Assembly: GCA_033854175.1 (NCBI GenBank)
Contig: JAWOKN010000096.1
Coordinates: forward strand, 1 to 64,000
DNA from: DATKPE01 sp033854175
GTDB taxonomy: Bacteria > Bacteroidota > Ignavibacteria > UBA10030 > SZUA-254
DNA: 64,000 nt
Reading direction: 5' to 3'
In this document: piece after piece, positions 1 through 9,515 of the stretch
Numbering within the stretch: position 1 is the stretch's first letter
How the letters are laid out: each line of letters starts with the position of its first letter
Notes under the pieces: model-generated
Databases searched by the model: none
What the model saw: only the letters and a program-made list of their open reading frames with translations
Told to the model about the DNA's origin: nothing
Position numbers and translations under genes: made by a program

Positions 1-289
1 CAATTAAGCCCCTTTTTTTATCCATCTCTGATGTCCTTTTCTCTGCTGTAGTTCTCAAATCATTACAACTCCCAGCAAGAAAAGAACTTGCCATTAAAAT
101 AGCAACCGTAAACTGATACGCTTAGACGAAAATTCCATAACCCTTGGCTAGGTGTGAAACACCAGGGGGGCGGATATCTCGTATCCACTATCGGCCAACC
201 GCTCATGTATGCCGCAGAAAAGCTCCGCTCTTGGAAATGTCGGCGGAATTTCTATAATATCTAGATAGAGCGCAAATCAATTATTTGAT
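1..289. other. 5' flank without a recognised gene
   Basis: No open frame with a convincing start or family match covers these bases. A short self-complementary stretch (GGTGT-GAA-ACACC) lies near 151-163. The only supported signal is the promoter at 231-258 that reads into the TPR gene. Confidence 0.4.
231..258 (+). promoter_or_regulatory. sigma70-type promoter of the TPR gene at 290
   Basis: A TTGGAA -35 element (231-236) and a perfect TATAAT -10 element (253-258) are separated by 16 nt, about 30 nt before the start codon at 290. The perfect -10 argues for a classical housekeeping promoter rather than the TAnnTTTG type of Bacteroidia. Confidence 0.55.
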
Positions 290-2185
290 ATGATCATGGT
301 TCTTCGGGCCTCTGTTTGCCATCTGCTTGTTTGTGTAATTCTTTTCAGTGCCGCCCCCCTTCTGCGCGCGCAACAAAATGAGGGCATTGACATCCGTTTT
401 CGCCTTGCTCAGAGTTACGACCGCTCCGGTGATTACCAGGCAGCAATCAGAATATATGAGGAGATCCTCAAGCAACAACCCATCAATATTGTCATTATCG
501 ATGCTCTCCGCAGAGATTACGTCGAACTCAAAATGTACAATGAGGCGATCGCGCTTGTCGAGCGGCAACTGAAGATTCAACCTTCCGACATTAATCTGCG
601 CTGTCAGCTCGCGTCGATTTATTATCTTCGTGCAGACACTCTGAAAGCCAACGAGGAGTGGGAACACGCCATTTCGTTGAATCCCAAACAACCGGCGACC
701 TATTCACAGGTTGCTAATTCTTTCACTCAGAGCAGGTTGTTCGACCGGGCAATCGACACATATCGCCGCGGACGCAAAGCCTGTGAGAATCCCTCTCTTT
801 TCACACAGGAGCTGGCGTACCTCTACGGAACACTTTCAAAATATGAGGATGCCACAAAAGAATATGTGTCCTTTCTCCGGCAAAATCCCATTCAGCTGGG
901 GTTCGTGCAAACCCAGATAGGGGGTTATACCAATCATCCCGAGGCACTTGCATCGGCAAGGAAAGTGATTGAGGAGGCTTCCCGGTCGGCCCCAGACGAT
1001 CTTCCGCTACTGCATCTTCTGGCATGGATCGACATGGAAGGTAGCCGATATGACGCGGCGTTCGATATTTACAAAGCCATCGATGCGAAGTCGAAGGGAA
1101 CCGGACATGTCCTGCAAACGTTTGCCCAGCGGGCTTTGCATGACAAGGCCTTTGGAATAGCAGCGGCGGCATTCCGCGAAATCATTGACCATTATCCGAA
1201 GTTTGACAAGCTGGCTGAGGTAAAGTTCGGTTATGCGCAGTCACTTGAGGCATCCGATGAAAGCCATGACACGCTACGGCTATTCGGTCGTGACCGTCCG
1301 TTTAGCGACCAAGCATCAGACCGTGAAGATCGTTCGGTCATCTATTCAAACACGCTTGATGCCTATAATCGGGTCATCGGTGAGTATCCTGCAACAGAAT
1401 TTGCCGCCCGATCGGTCTTTCGCATTGCTGTTCTTCAGCAGGAGAAGTTCGGTGATCTTACCAGTGCACGGCAATCGCTCGAAAATCTCCTAAAATCCTA
1501 TCCGATGTTTCCTCAGGTTGTTATAGAGGGAGCGTTACGCCTTGGGGACATCTATCTCCTGCTGGGAATGATTGATAAGGCATCCGCCCAATATGCCGTC
1601 GTGGCGGGCCGTGGCCTTCGCACCAATCCACTACAGGATCAGGCCATGCTGAAACTTGCTGAATTGGAGTATTTTAAAATGGACTTCGACACCGCGCTTG
1701 TCATGCTTGGCGGATTGATCCGGAACACCAATTCCGATGTAGCAAACGATGCCATCGCACTCCAGACGTTCATTCAGGAAAATATCCAGACTGACAGGTC
1801 TGTACTTCAAGTTTTTGCCCAGGCCGACCTTCTTCGCCGCCAGCGTAAATATCTGGACGCCCTTGCCCTGTACCAATCTATTATCCAAAAATATCCAAAA
1901 TCCGGTTTAGTGGATGATGCCGCAATGCGTATCGGTGATATTTACACGCTTCTTGGACGGTACACCGAAGCGGTTGCCTCGTACGAACACATGTTAACCG
2001 AGTATCCCGAGAGTATTTCTCTCGACCGAGCTCTGATGAAAATCGGTGAAGTGTATCAAAGCGGCCTAAAAGATCCAGCCCGTGCGATTGCGGCATATCA
2101 AAAGTTGCTCGAACAATTCCCATCGTCAATATATCTGAATGAGGCACGCAAGAGAATTCGCCAGTTGCGTGGAGATACCATATGA
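290..2185 (+). CDS. exported tetratricopeptide-repeat protein
   Basis: A 631-residue protein with an N-terminal signal peptide (hydrophobic residues about 5-24, probable cleavage after LRAQ near residue 28), so it acts outside the cytoplasm. Degenerate 34-residue TPR helices start near residue 37 and recur to the C-terminus. The last ~120 residues resemble BamD/YbgF-type TPRs, with repeated Y-P-x-S and A-A-x-R-I-G-D-I-Y patterns. TPR solenoids are protein-protein scaffolds, here probably in periplasmic or outer-membrane assembly. No catalytic motif is seen. An ATG at 296 is an alternative start. The stop overlaps the next start by ATGA, so the pair is probably translationally coupled and may function together. 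Confidence 0.85.
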   Translation: MIMVLRASVCHLLVCVILFSAAPLLRAQQNEGIDIRFRLAQSYDRSGDYQAAIRIYEEILKQQPINIVIIDALRRDYVELKMYNEAIALVERQLKIQPSDINLRCQLASIYYLRADTLKANEEWEHAISLNPKQPATYSQVANSFTQSRLFDRAIDTYRRGRKACENPSLFTQELAYLYGTLSKYEDATKEYVSFLRQNPIQLGFVQTQIGGYTNHPEALASARKVIEEASRSAPDDLPLLHLLAWIDMEGSRYDAAFDIYKAIDAKSKGTGHVLQTFAQRALHDKAFGIAAAAFREIIDHYPKFDKLAEVKFGYAQSLEASDESHDTLRLFGRDRPFSDQASDREDRSVIYSNTLDAYNRVIGEYPATEFAARSVFRIAVLQQEKFGDLTSARQSLENLLKSYPMFPQVVIEGALRLGDIYLLLGMIDKASAQYAVVAGRGLRTNPLQDQAMLKLAELEYFKMDFDTALVMLGGLIRNTNSDVANDAIALQTFIQENIQTDRSVLQVFAQADLLRRQRKYLDALALYQSIIQKYPKSGLVDDAAMRIGDIYTLLGRYTEAVASYEHMLTEYPESISLDRALMKIGEVYQSGLKDPARAIAAYQKLLEQFPSSIYLNEARKRIRQLRGDTI

Positions 2186-3465
2186 TCAAGCATGGATTAC
2201 GATATGTGATTATATTCCTGAGTTTTCTTGTGGTTTCATCGTCGGTACTTTATGCACAAAAGATACTCATTCCGATGGATCTTAAACAAACGGATCACCT
2301 TAAGGCTTACGGGATTGCCTACTGGGCCCTGACGAAAAACATTCTCGTGGATTGGCTTTTAAACTATCGGGGTGGATCGTTTATGATTGACGGCTTGGAT
2401 ATGGTTGCAAATGAGTGTCGTATCCGGGGTGTTTCGTACGAAGAACTTAGCGGGTCACAGGCGGCTGCGATATATGCTGAAGTCGGAGCAGACAACAACA
2501 ACATGGATGCAGTTCGCCTGGAAAAGGCTCCGAAAATTGCGGTTTACGTTCCTCCAAATTTCCTCCCATGGGACGACGCTGTAACCCTGGCGATGGAATA
2601 CGCTGAAATCCCGTATGATAAGGTTTGGGATGAAGAGGTACTTCAGGGCAAACTCTCACACTACGACTGGCTGCATCTGCATCATGAAGATTTTACCGGC
2701 CAATACGGAAAATTCTACGCAACATTCGGAACCGCACAGTGGTACGTTGAACAGCAGATATTATACGAACGTAAAGCCCACGAGCTGGGATTCAAAAAAG
2801 TTTCTCAGGTAAAGCTCGCAGTCGCAAAAAAAATCAAAGAGTATATTGCATCCGGTGGATTCATGTTTGCAATGTGTTCCGCAACAGACTCGTACGACAT
2901 CGCCCTTGCCGCAGCCAACACTGATATCTGTGCAACGATGTATGACGGCGATCCCGCTGATCCTGACGCACAAAAGAAACTTGATTATTCACAGTGCCTT
3001 GCATTCCAGAATTTCACGCTGGAAATGAATCCTCTGCGGTACGAATACTCCGACATTGATATCCCGCCGAGCGATCCGCCGCCGATCAGGGATCCCAGTA
3101 CGGATTACTTTACACTCTTCGAATTCTCTGCGAAATACGATCCCGTGCCGACAATGCTCACCCAGGATCATGCCTCAATCATCAAGGGGTTTATGGGTCA
3201 GACGACTGCCTTTAAAAAGAGTCTCATCAAGCCCTCGGTAACAATACTCGCCGAAAGGGAAGGGACAGAAGAAGTAAAGTACATTCATGGAAATTATGGT
3301 CGCGGGACATTTACGTTTTACGGTGGGCATGATCCTGAGGATTACCAGCATCAAGTCGGAAGCCCTCCGACCGATTTGTCTCTTCACAAAAATTCACCCG
3401 GTTACCGTCTCATTCTCAATAATATTCTCTTCCCCGCAGCAAAGAAAAAGCAGCAAAAGACATAA
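2182..3465 (+). CDS. secreted protein of the family often labelled 'asparagine synthetase B'; function unknown
   Basis: 427 residues with a signal peptide (hydrophobic residues about 8-25, ending at YAQ). From memory it resembles Bacteroidota/Ignavibacteria proteins that databases call asparagine synthetase B, recognisable by a conserved AYG.AYW ... DWLLNYRGGSF block near residues 42-67. It has neither the N-terminal nucleophile Cys of a glutaminase domain nor the SGGxDS pyrophosphatase loop of a true AsnB, so that enzymatic label is not supported. Segments such as FMFAMCSATDSYDIAL and FTFYGGHDPEDY hint at an amidotransferase-like or DUF4159-like alpha/beta fold, which is inference. It overlaps the TPR gene by 4 bp and is probably co-translated with it. 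Confidence 0.75.
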   Translation: MIKHGLRYVIIFLSFLVVSSSVLYAQKILIPMDLKQTDHLKAYGIAYWALTKNILVDWLLNYRGGSFMIDGLDMVANECRIRGVSYEELSGSQAAAIYAEVGADNNNMDAVRLEKAPKIAVYVPPNFLPWDDAVTLAMEYAEIPYDKVWDEEVLQGKLSHYDWLHLHHEDFTGQYGKFYATFGTAQWYVEQQILYERKAHELGFKKVSQVKLAVAKKIKEYIASGGFMFAMCSATDSYDIALAAANTDICATMYDGDPADPDAQKKLDYSQCLAFQNFTLEMNPLRYEYSDIDIPPSDPPPIRDPSTDYFTLFEFSAKYDPVPTMLTQDHASIIKGFMGQTTAFKKSLIKPSVTILAEREGTEEVKYIHGNYGRGTFTFYGGHDPEDYQHQVGSPPTDLSLHKNSPGYRLILNNILFPAAKKKQQKT

Positions 3466-3593
3466 TCCCCGTCCTGTCGTACACCGGAGCCTACGGTCCA
3501 GTGCTGCTGGAAGTCGGGAGTGACGAATCCCTCCGAAGTACGACGACCATGAGCTCTTTGCATCTCACGGGATAATTTCTAAATTGTCTGGTT

Positions 3594-4295
3594 ATGCGAA
3601 TTGCTATTGTTTCTGACATCCACGGAAATCTTGAGGCTCTCGAGAAGGTGCTTTCCGTCATCCGCGAACGAAAAGTTGACTTCATAGTCTGTCTCGGTGA
3701 CATTGTCGGGTATGGCGCCAGCCCCAATGCTTGTATTGAGCTGATACGGTCAGTAACCTCTCACATCATTCTCGGTAATCATGATGAGGCAGCAGTTCAG
3801 CTTGAAAAAATGGAATATTTCAATCCCTACGCACGCATCGCCGCTGAATGGACCCACGAAGAACTCACCGTTGAAAATAAAACCTTCATCCAGAATCTTC
3901 CTTTTCAGCTGAACCATGAGGGGGTGCTCTTTGTCCATTCCTCCCCATATGAACCCGAGGAATGGCATTACATCATCACGCCAACCGATGCCGCATTTAA
4001 CTTTGGCTATTTCACTCAGCCGGTCTGTTTCATCGGGCATTCACACATTCCCGATGTGTTTTGTGAAGATAACAAGACATTGGAGGTTGAGCGAGGCAAG
4101 AAATTTATTGTTAATATCGGAAGTGTCGGCCAGCCGCGGGACAGTGACTGGCGGTCAAGTTTTGGCATATTCGATACAGGATCGTGGACGTACCAAAATG
4201 TCCGGACGGATTACGATGTGGACACCGCTGCATCAAAAATCCGTAAAGCAGGTCTTCCCAAATCGCTTGCAGATCGCCTGTTCATCGGTCGGTAA
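3594..4295 (+). CDS. calcineurin-like metallophosphoesterase
   Basis: A 233-residue cytosolic protein (no signal peptide) with the complete dimetal phosphoesterase signature: D-x-H at D8/H10, G-D-x-V-G-Y-G with D36, G-N-H-D-E with N62/H63, H115 in FVHSSP, and G-H-S-H with H149/H151. This is the small single-domain group of predicted phosphodiesterases (YfcE/MJ0936-like), which hydrolyse phosphodiesters with Mn2+ or Ni2+; the natural substrate is not predictable. It stands alone: 128 bp separate it from the upstream gene and the next gene is convergent. The start is the ATG giving a normal beta-strand N-terminus directly before the D-x-H motif. Confidence 0.88.
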   Translation: MRIAIVSDIHGNLEALEKVLSVIRERKVDFIVCLGDIVGYGASPNACIELIRSVTSHIILGNHDEAAVQLEKMEYFNPYARIAAEWTHEELTVENKTFIQNLPFQLNHEGVLFVHSSPYEPEEWHYIITPTDAAFNFGYFTQPVCFIGHSHIPDVFCEDNKTLEVERGKKFIVNIGSVGQPRDSDWRSSFGIFDTGSWTYQNVRTDYDVDTAASKIRKAGLPKSLADRLFIGR

Positions 4296-4334
4296 CCGTT
4301 CTGTTTTTACCAAGGATTTTTCTCTGAAGGATTC

Positions 4335-4366
4335 AAAAAAAACATCTCCTGTTGAGAAGGGATGTT
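4335..4366 (-). terminator. rho-independent terminator on the minus strand
   Basis: The arms AACATCTC (4341-4348) and GGGATGTT (about 4359-4366) form a stem. On the minus strand it is followed by a run of at least six T (plus-strand A-run 4335-4342). It lies about 125 nt beyond the stop of the lipoprotein gene at 4491 and fits the end of that transcript. Confidence 0.6.
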
Positions 4367-4490
4367 TGCGGAGGATATCTCCTGCCTCCCAAAAATGAGT
4401 CCCGCCCGCATCACCATCTTCTCATCCATACCACCACTTATCCTTCATCAAAGGATAATGCGGGTCGGGATCTCGACTCTTTCTGCGGGA

Positions 4491-5513
4491 TTATCTCACT
4501 ACGATGTACGGACTTCCCCAGAATTCATTCATAAACGGATCAGTGAGACTGTATAAGGATCCATGGGAGAACACGTCTACCAACGCGTTATAGCGCCCCA
4601 ACAGGGCTATAAGAGGAAGTGTGGCGCGGAATCTTCTTTCATACACCCGAAGGTGGGTCGTCGGACCGCCGGTCACAGAGATCAGATTCATGCGAACCCT
4701 GTTGATCAATCCTCTCGCTGCCACGCTATGACGGAGTACAACCACTTCATTCGAATCATCAGAACTCAGCACTGAAGCCCGTACGAGAATACTGTCTCCT
4801 GCAATAAAGCGAGGAATCGAGCCATGCAGGATTCCGAGTTTAAACCATGTGGTAAGAGGGTCAGTAATAGTCGTATCATAATGCCGAATGCTATCGATGA
4901 CCTCGACAGACGCAAGCAAAAAAGGATTGGTTGTCTGAGATTTTCCCTGCACGAGGGTAATTGCAACGGGCAACCAGTTTCGTTCCAGGACGCTTGTATT
5001 GGCAATCCGGCGGAACAAAACATTTCTTGTCGTCTGCTCGGTAAACGGTTTATGGACAACAGTATCAATTTGAGCGGTGTCGGAAACAACTGTCCCGAAC
5101 CCGATCCAGAATTCACCGGGAATGGTCTTGGTAATCGTAACCAGCGCCGCTGTATCGCCCTGCATGACGATATTGTAGTTGCGGACAATCTGGGTCCAGA
5201 ATATATGGCGGCCCCACCGAAGAGGTTTGAGTGAATCGCCGACAAACACCCTCATGTGTCCAGAGAAATACGCCGCTTCCTTTGCCGCGCCTGAATAGTC
5301 GGGGTCCTTGAGACCGTTATCATCGATTGTGGCCTCATCTGAGGTGGAAAATTCCGCCACAGAATCAATACCTTTTACCATTTGCTGCAATACCTGCTGA
5401 TCGGTCACGACCGGTGTAACAGTGTTGTTATTGCTACAACCGTTAAAACTCATAATAAATAGAAAGGCAACGACGCACATCAAAGGCAGGGTATATTTCA
5501 TCGGTCTTTCCAT
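4491..5513 (-). CDS. predicted lipoprotein, function unknown
   Basis: About 340 residues from the ATG at 5513, which has a GGAG Shine-Dalgarno 9 nt upstream; an ATG at 5501 is also possible, and the open frame reaches 5651 without a better start. The N-terminus is a lipoprotein signal: hydrophobic LPLMCVVAFLFIMSF, then a NGC lipobox with the acylated Cys at residue 26. A Ser/Asn/Thr-rich linker follows, then a mainly beta-strand domain of about 300 residues without a motif I recognise. The protein should sit on the inner leaflet of the outer membrane or in the periplasm. It is monocistronic, between convergent and tail-to-tail neighbours. Confidence 0.7.
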   Translation of the reverse strand: MERPMKYTLPLMCVVAFLFIMSFNGCSNNNTVTPVVTDQQVLQQMVKGIDSVAEFSTSDEATIDDNGLKDPDYSGAAKEAAYFSGHMRVFVGDSLKPLRWGRHIFWTQIVRNYNIVMQGDTAALVTITKTIPGEFWIGFGTVVSDTAQIDTVVHKPFTEQTTRNVLFRRIANTSVLERNWLPVAITLVQGKSQTTNPFLLASVEVIDSIRHYDTTITDPLTTWFKLGILHGSIPRFIAGDSILVRASVLSSDDSNEVVVLRHSVAARGLINRVRMNLISVTGGPTTHLRVYERRFRATLPLIALLGRYNALVDVFSHGSLYSLTDPFMNEFWGSPYIVVR

Positions 5514-5787
5514 ATTGTGGATCTCCAGATCAGTCTGATAGTATAAAGATAGTCCCGCCACCCGTTCCCACACGCCCGCACGTGATTTTGGATTCTCAAC
5601 AGAGTAGCGGGACATCATTATCACATTAGTCTGACACACTTGCCGGCTCACAGGATTAATCGGAGCGAGAAAAAATATTACACCTATCCAAAAGACATGT
5701 ATTTTCGCATATATTGAGGGGAACTGGATAAAGAATGTGATGTGGATAGTTGTGGGGTGGGTAGAGGCCCACGATGCCTTTGGTGTG

Positions 5788-7002
5788 TTACCGCTGGGTT
5801 AAACCGCGCTGGGAAAGCCACTGTTCGGGATCCAATTTTTCGCGCTCCTTCCATATTTCGAAGTGGAGCAATGGTCCAGAAAGTGCTTCCCCGCTTTTTC
5901 CAATGGTTTGACCTTCTTGAACGGTTTCGTTTTCGCTTACAGAAATTTCCGAAAGGTGGGCGTAGACAGTCCGGTAACCATTTTTATGATTGATGATGAC
6001 AAGATTTCCAAACGAAGGGAGCCACCAGATTGCCGAGACTTCACCGTCGGCTATGGTAAAGATTGGGCTTCCCGCGCCGACAGAAATATCAATACCCGGA
6101 TTTTGCGTGACAGTGTGGAGCGAGGGATTTTCCTGTGCACCGAAATGGCTAGTAATTTTTCCACCGTCAACGGGCCATCGCAGATGTCCACGCCTGCTTT
6201 CAAAGATTTTTCCCTGTGCAGTTGAGCGTGCCTCTGTTTCCGGTTTATCCTTCATTTCCCGCTCCCGTTTCACGCGGTCTTCCTCGACAAGTTTTGAAAT
6301 CAGATCCTCGAGCTGTTTCGCAGCTTGGAGTTTCCGATCCATCTCGCGCTTGATGTTTTTTTTGTCCTTTCGTATTTCAGCGAGCATGGCTTTTCTTTTT
6401 TTCGTTTGCACCGCCAGTTTGTTTTCCTCCTTGGTTTTTTCTGTAATCAGCTGGTGTTGTTCATTGAGCTGATTCTGCAGTTGGAGGTGTTGTTGTTGGA
6501 GATCGTTACGATGCACATTGATCTTATCGATATCCTTTTTCCGCTGGTCTGAAAATCTCTGTAGGTATTCGGATCGTAGTAGAAACTGATTAACGGAATT
6601 TGCCGAGAGAAGAAGCTCGAGATCGTTGGCGCGGCCTTTCATATACGCTGCACGGATGTAGTTTGCGTAGTGATTTTTGAGGAAGGAAATCTGGCCCCCG
6701 AGGTCATCGATGCTCTTATGTGTCGCGGCAATATCCTTCTGGAGTTCCTCTTCTTCTTCATGAAGTTTTTTAATCAGCTTTTCGATCAGTGCTGCCTGCC
6801 GGTCGTACACATCGAGCAATTCAAGGGTTGCATGTTCCTTCTTCTCCTTTTCCTTGATTTTCTGCTCGACTTTACCGATTTCCGTACGAAGCTTTTGGAG
6901 TTGTGATCGTTTTGTCGAAATTTCATCCTGCCGGGCGGGCAAAAACATCGTTGTCACAAGCAGAAGCATGACAAAATATCGTATGTGTCGAAAGGCAATC
7001 AT
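5788..7002 (-). CDS. envC: EnvC-like murein hydrolase activator (coiled coil plus degenerate LytM domain)
   Basis: 404 residues from the ATG at 7002, which overlaps the upstream stop as ATGA; an extended frame to 7047 would disrupt the signal peptide. A signal peptide (residues about 5-25) is followed by a long charged coiled coil (about 30-250, rich in K/E/Q) and a C-terminal M23/LytM domain (about 285-395). Family landmarks are GIDISVGAG, the YAHL histidine and the LLHFE end motif. The first zinc His of HxxxD is Asn (NPGID) and the first His of HLH is Leu (LLHFE), so the fold is kept but the peptidase site is broken, as in EnvC/NlpD. It should activate periplasmic amidases during septum splitting rather than cut peptidoglycan itself. 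Confidence 0.85.
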   Translation of the reverse strand: MIAFRHIRYFVMLLLVTTMFLPARQDEISTKRSQLQKLRTEIGKVEQKIKEKEKKEHATLELLDVYDRQAALIEKLIKKLHEEEEELQKDIAATHKSIDDLGGQISFLKNHYANYIRAAYMKGRANDLELLLSANSVNQFLLRSEYLQRFSDQRKKDIDKINVHRNDLQQQHLQLQNQLNEQHQLITEKTKEENKLAVQTKKRKAMLAEIRKDKKNIKREMDRKLQAAKQLEDLISKLVEEDRVKREREMKDKPETEARSTAQGKIFESRRGHLRWPVDGGKITSHFGAQENPSLHTVTQNPGIDISVGAGSPIFTIADGEVSAIWWLPSFGNLVIINHKNGYRTVYAHLSEISVSENETVQEGQTIGKSGEALSGPLLHFEIWKEREKLDPEQWLSQRGLTQR

Positions 7003-7772
7003 TGCCGCTCTATCACTTCTGCCTGTTTGGGAATAAGGAACGAGCACGATGTGGGCTGATTCAATGTAATATCGTCATAGGCAATCGTCACGCTGCGTTT
7101 CTCCTGCGGGAACGTGACACGAACGAGCTTTGGAACCGGGATACTGTCGTTGACACGAATGCGCGACGATGAAGCGGTTAGAATCTCGTTACCCCCAGGA
7201 TCAATGACACGATAGTTAGTCACGACAAACGAATCACCATCGATTGTATATTCCTTTTCACCCTCGGCTGTATGATAATATAAGATATACTCATTCCCCC
7301 TCGAGGTAGCGATGAGTAGCGAATCATCCTGATGTGTGGGAGGAAATTCTCCCGTGAATGCATGGAGCATGTCCTCAAACTGCATTTTTAATCGGAACAT
7401 CGATCGGAGTGTCTTCCCATCCGGTGTACCAATTGTCGCGGTGTTATTCATCTTATTGTAATAGACAAATCTGCGTGGAGACAGAAGAAGGGTTCCGACA
7501 TGGACTCCGAATGGGCCTTTAAATTCCACCCGCAATGAGTCCGGTTTCTTGAGATTCACTTCGAAAGACCCGTTCCCAGAGCCTTCCGGACTTTCGACGG
7601 TGATTAGGCCGTCACCCTGGAGTGTTTGAATCCTCGCATTTCGCTGATGGACAAGCGAAAATATTTCTACCGGAGCAAGCGGATGTTCTTTGACAATATT
7701 CCTTGAACCACCACATCCGGTGATATACACGACGATAAATCCAATCGCCAACGGATATACGGGTCCTCTCAC
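6999..7772 (-). CDS. DUF4292 lipoprotein
   Basis: 257 residues. The N-terminal lipoprotein signal ends in ITGC with Cys20 as the lipidation site. The body is a LolA/LolB-like half beta-barrel family (DUF4292): a GDGLITVESPEGSGNGSF segment, the K-K-P-D-S-L-R-V-E pattern and a membrane-facing GTLLLSPRRFVYYN strand. It is probably an outer-membrane or periplasmic carrier for lipid or lipoprotein traffic, inferred from fold resemblance. It is the middle gene of three that overlap by ATGA on both sides (TPR lipoprotein upstream, EnvC-like downstream), so the three products are made in fixed proportion. Confidence 0.8.
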   Translation of the reverse strand: MRGPVYPLAIGFIVVYITGCGGSRNIVKEHPLAPVEIFSLVHQRNARIQTLQGDGLITVESPEGSGNGSFEVNLKKPDSLRVEFKGPFGVHVGTLLLSPRRFVYYNKMNNTATIGTPDGKTLRSMFRLKMQFEDMLHAFTGEFPPTHQDDSLLIATSRGNEYILYYHTAEGEKEYTIDGDSFVVTNYRVIDPGGNEILTASSSRIRVNDSIPVPKLVRVTFPQEKRSVTIAYDDITLNQPTSCSFLIPKQAEVIERQ

Positions 7773-9460
7773 AAACTTCCCCGTTGAATTTTATCCTTCA
7801 ATCCCTGATTATCTGAATCATACTCAAGCGCTTTTTTCCAGTACTCAAGAGCCTTATCTCTCCGGGATAGTTTATAATTGATATCCCCGAGGTGTTCAAA
7901 AATTACGGGGCTTTTACTTCCAAGTTCAACAGCCTTCCGGATATACTTCTCAGCCTCGTCGTATCGTCCCATCTGGTAATAGATCCAGCCATATGTGTCG
8001 AGATACGATTGATTTTCGGGTTGTTGTTCTACGGCTTCTTTCGACATGCGCAGGGCTCGGTCAAGCTGCATACCGCGTTCCGCGAGGCTATACGCGTAGT
8101 TGTTCAACACGAGATGATTATGTGCGTCAATTTGAAGTGCGTGTTCGTACAGACTGTCGGAGTCATCTTTGCGCTTCATCGCGTCATATACAAGCGCGAG
8201 CGAACTGAGAGCGTCAACGTTTTTTTCGTTGAGCTGTACTGCTTTTTCAAGAGCCGTTGCGGCTTCAGGGAGCTCCTCTTTCCGTTGGTAGGAAAGCCCG
8301 AGGAGGAAATACACACGGAATTCATCCTGGATATATTTTTGCGCTTCAGTTAATATCCGGATTGCGCCATCAAAATTATTCTGATCAAAGTAAATTGTGG
8401 CAATACCCATCCAGCCATCTGATGTCGTACGGGACAGTTCCGTCACTTTCTTGAAATTGAGAAGGGCCGCCGTGTCGTTCCGCATGATATTATTGATTGC
8501 CCCGAGGTACCAGTAAGGGCGCCAGTCATTGGGGTAATTGGTCCTTATTTTATCAAACATTGTCAACGCATAAGGTGCGACGAGGGAGTCTTTTTGAATG
8601 AACGAGACAAAAACCTGCCCAAACCGGAGTTGATCCTCGACTGACATCGTGTCTTTTTTCAGCACGATATCGAACTGCTCCGCGGCATGCTGATAATCCT
8701 GTTTCACGAGGTACGCATGAGCAATTGCAGCCCGAATTTCGAGTTGCTCCGGATGTAACTCGACCAGGTCATTATATATGCGCAAAGCTGCATCCACGCT
8801 GTCCCTTCGGAGGTAGAGATCTCCGAGTGTCTTCTCCATTTCAAGGTTTCCCGGGTCGAGGATAAGCATCCCCTGAACAGCTTCGGTGGCCTTGTCAAGT
8901 TTATTCTCGGCATCATAGATGCGTGCCATCTGGAAGTATGTCTCCTGATCGGGTCCGAATCTGTCAATAATTTGTTGATAGAATCCCAGCGCCCGATCGG
9001 GGTCTTTCATTTGTGTCAGATGGGCCAGATTTGACCACCCCTGGTGGTCAGAGGAATCGAGCCGAATAACTTCGGCAAATTCCTTTGCAGCCTCATCATA
9101 ACTAAAAGCACTGACATAGATTTCGGCGAGCGTTTCGTGATAAGTTTTATTCTTCGGTGCAAGCCTTATGGCTTCCTTGCCCATCTCTATGGCCCGGTCG
9201 CTTTTATTCAGGACCGCATAATCCTTTGCGATCGCCTGATAAATTGCAGGATCTTGTTTGTACCTAATCGCCTCTTGGTATTCCAGGATAGCCTGGGCAT
9301 ATTCCCCCTTCTGGTCATGGAGGGAGCCCTCGAGGAAATGCTGAAGAGATAATTCCCGGTTCTCCGGTATACTCACCGCGGTCTTCTGGGACCCCGCGCA
9401 ACCAAGCATCAACAATCCCAAAGTCGCTGTGAAAGCAAATAATACAACCGATGATTTCAT
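7769..9460 (-). CDS. TPR-repeat lipoprotein
   Basis: 563 residues from the ATG at 9460 (AAGGA upstream). The open frame extends to 9556, but only the shorter form begins with a proper lipoprotein signal, ending in MLGCAG with Cys21 acylated. About a dozen tandem TPR units fill the rest, with the classic W/L-G-Y-A-F-A-P spacing (for example the SYLDTYGWIYYQMGRYDEAEKY region near the C-terminus). Such proteins are outer-membrane-anchored scaffolds. It leads the TPR-DUF4292-EnvC operon, reading from its own promoter at 9487-9515, and overlaps DUF4292 by 4 bp. Confidence 0.85.
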   Translation of the reverse strand: MKSSVVLFAFTATLGLLMLGCAGSQKTAVSIPENRELSLQHFLEGSLHDQKGEYAQAILEYQEAIRYKQDPAIYQAIAKDYAVLNKSDRAIEMGKEAIRLAPKNKTYHETLAEIYVSAFSYDEAAKEFAEVIRLDSSDHQGWSNLAHLTQMKDPDRALGFYQQIIDRFGPDQETYFQMARIYDAENKLDKATEAVQGMLILDPGNLEMEKTLGDLYLRRDSVDAALRIYNDLVELHPEQLEIRAAIAHAYLVKQDYQHAAEQFDIVLKKDTMSVEDQLRFGQVFVSFIQKDSLVAPYALTMFDKIRTNYPNDWRPYWYLGAINNIMRNDTAALLNFKKVTELSRTTSDGWMGIATIYFDQNNFDGAIRILTEAQKYIQDEFRVYFLLGLSYQRKEELPEAATALEKAVQLNEKNVDALSSLALVYDAMKRKDDSDSLYEHALQIDAHNHLVLNNYAYSLAERGMQLDRALRMSKEAVEQQPENQSYLDTYGWIYYQMGRYDEAEKYIRKAVELGSKSPVIFEHLGDINYKLSRRDKALEYWKKALEYDSDNQGLKDKIQRGSL

Positions 9461-9486
9461 AACGCTGTCGTTCCTTATCCAAGAAA

Positions 9487-9515
9487 AATATAGGCAATTC
9501 ATTGTAGAATTACAA
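9487..9515 (-). promoter_or_regulatory. promoter of the TPR-DUF4292-envC operon
   Basis: On the minus strand, TTGTAA (9515-9510), a 17-nt spacer and TATATT (9492-9487) sit about 27 nt before the ATG at 9460. Confidence 0.5.

Noticed and set aside
281..691. 136-codon frame on the minus strand opposite the first TPR gene
   Set aside because: It overlaps the well-supported TPR protein and its promoter region, and its sequence resembles no family.
2182..3465. Annotation of this gene as a true asparagine synthetase
   Set aside because: No N-terminal nucleophile Cys and no SGGxDS loop are present.
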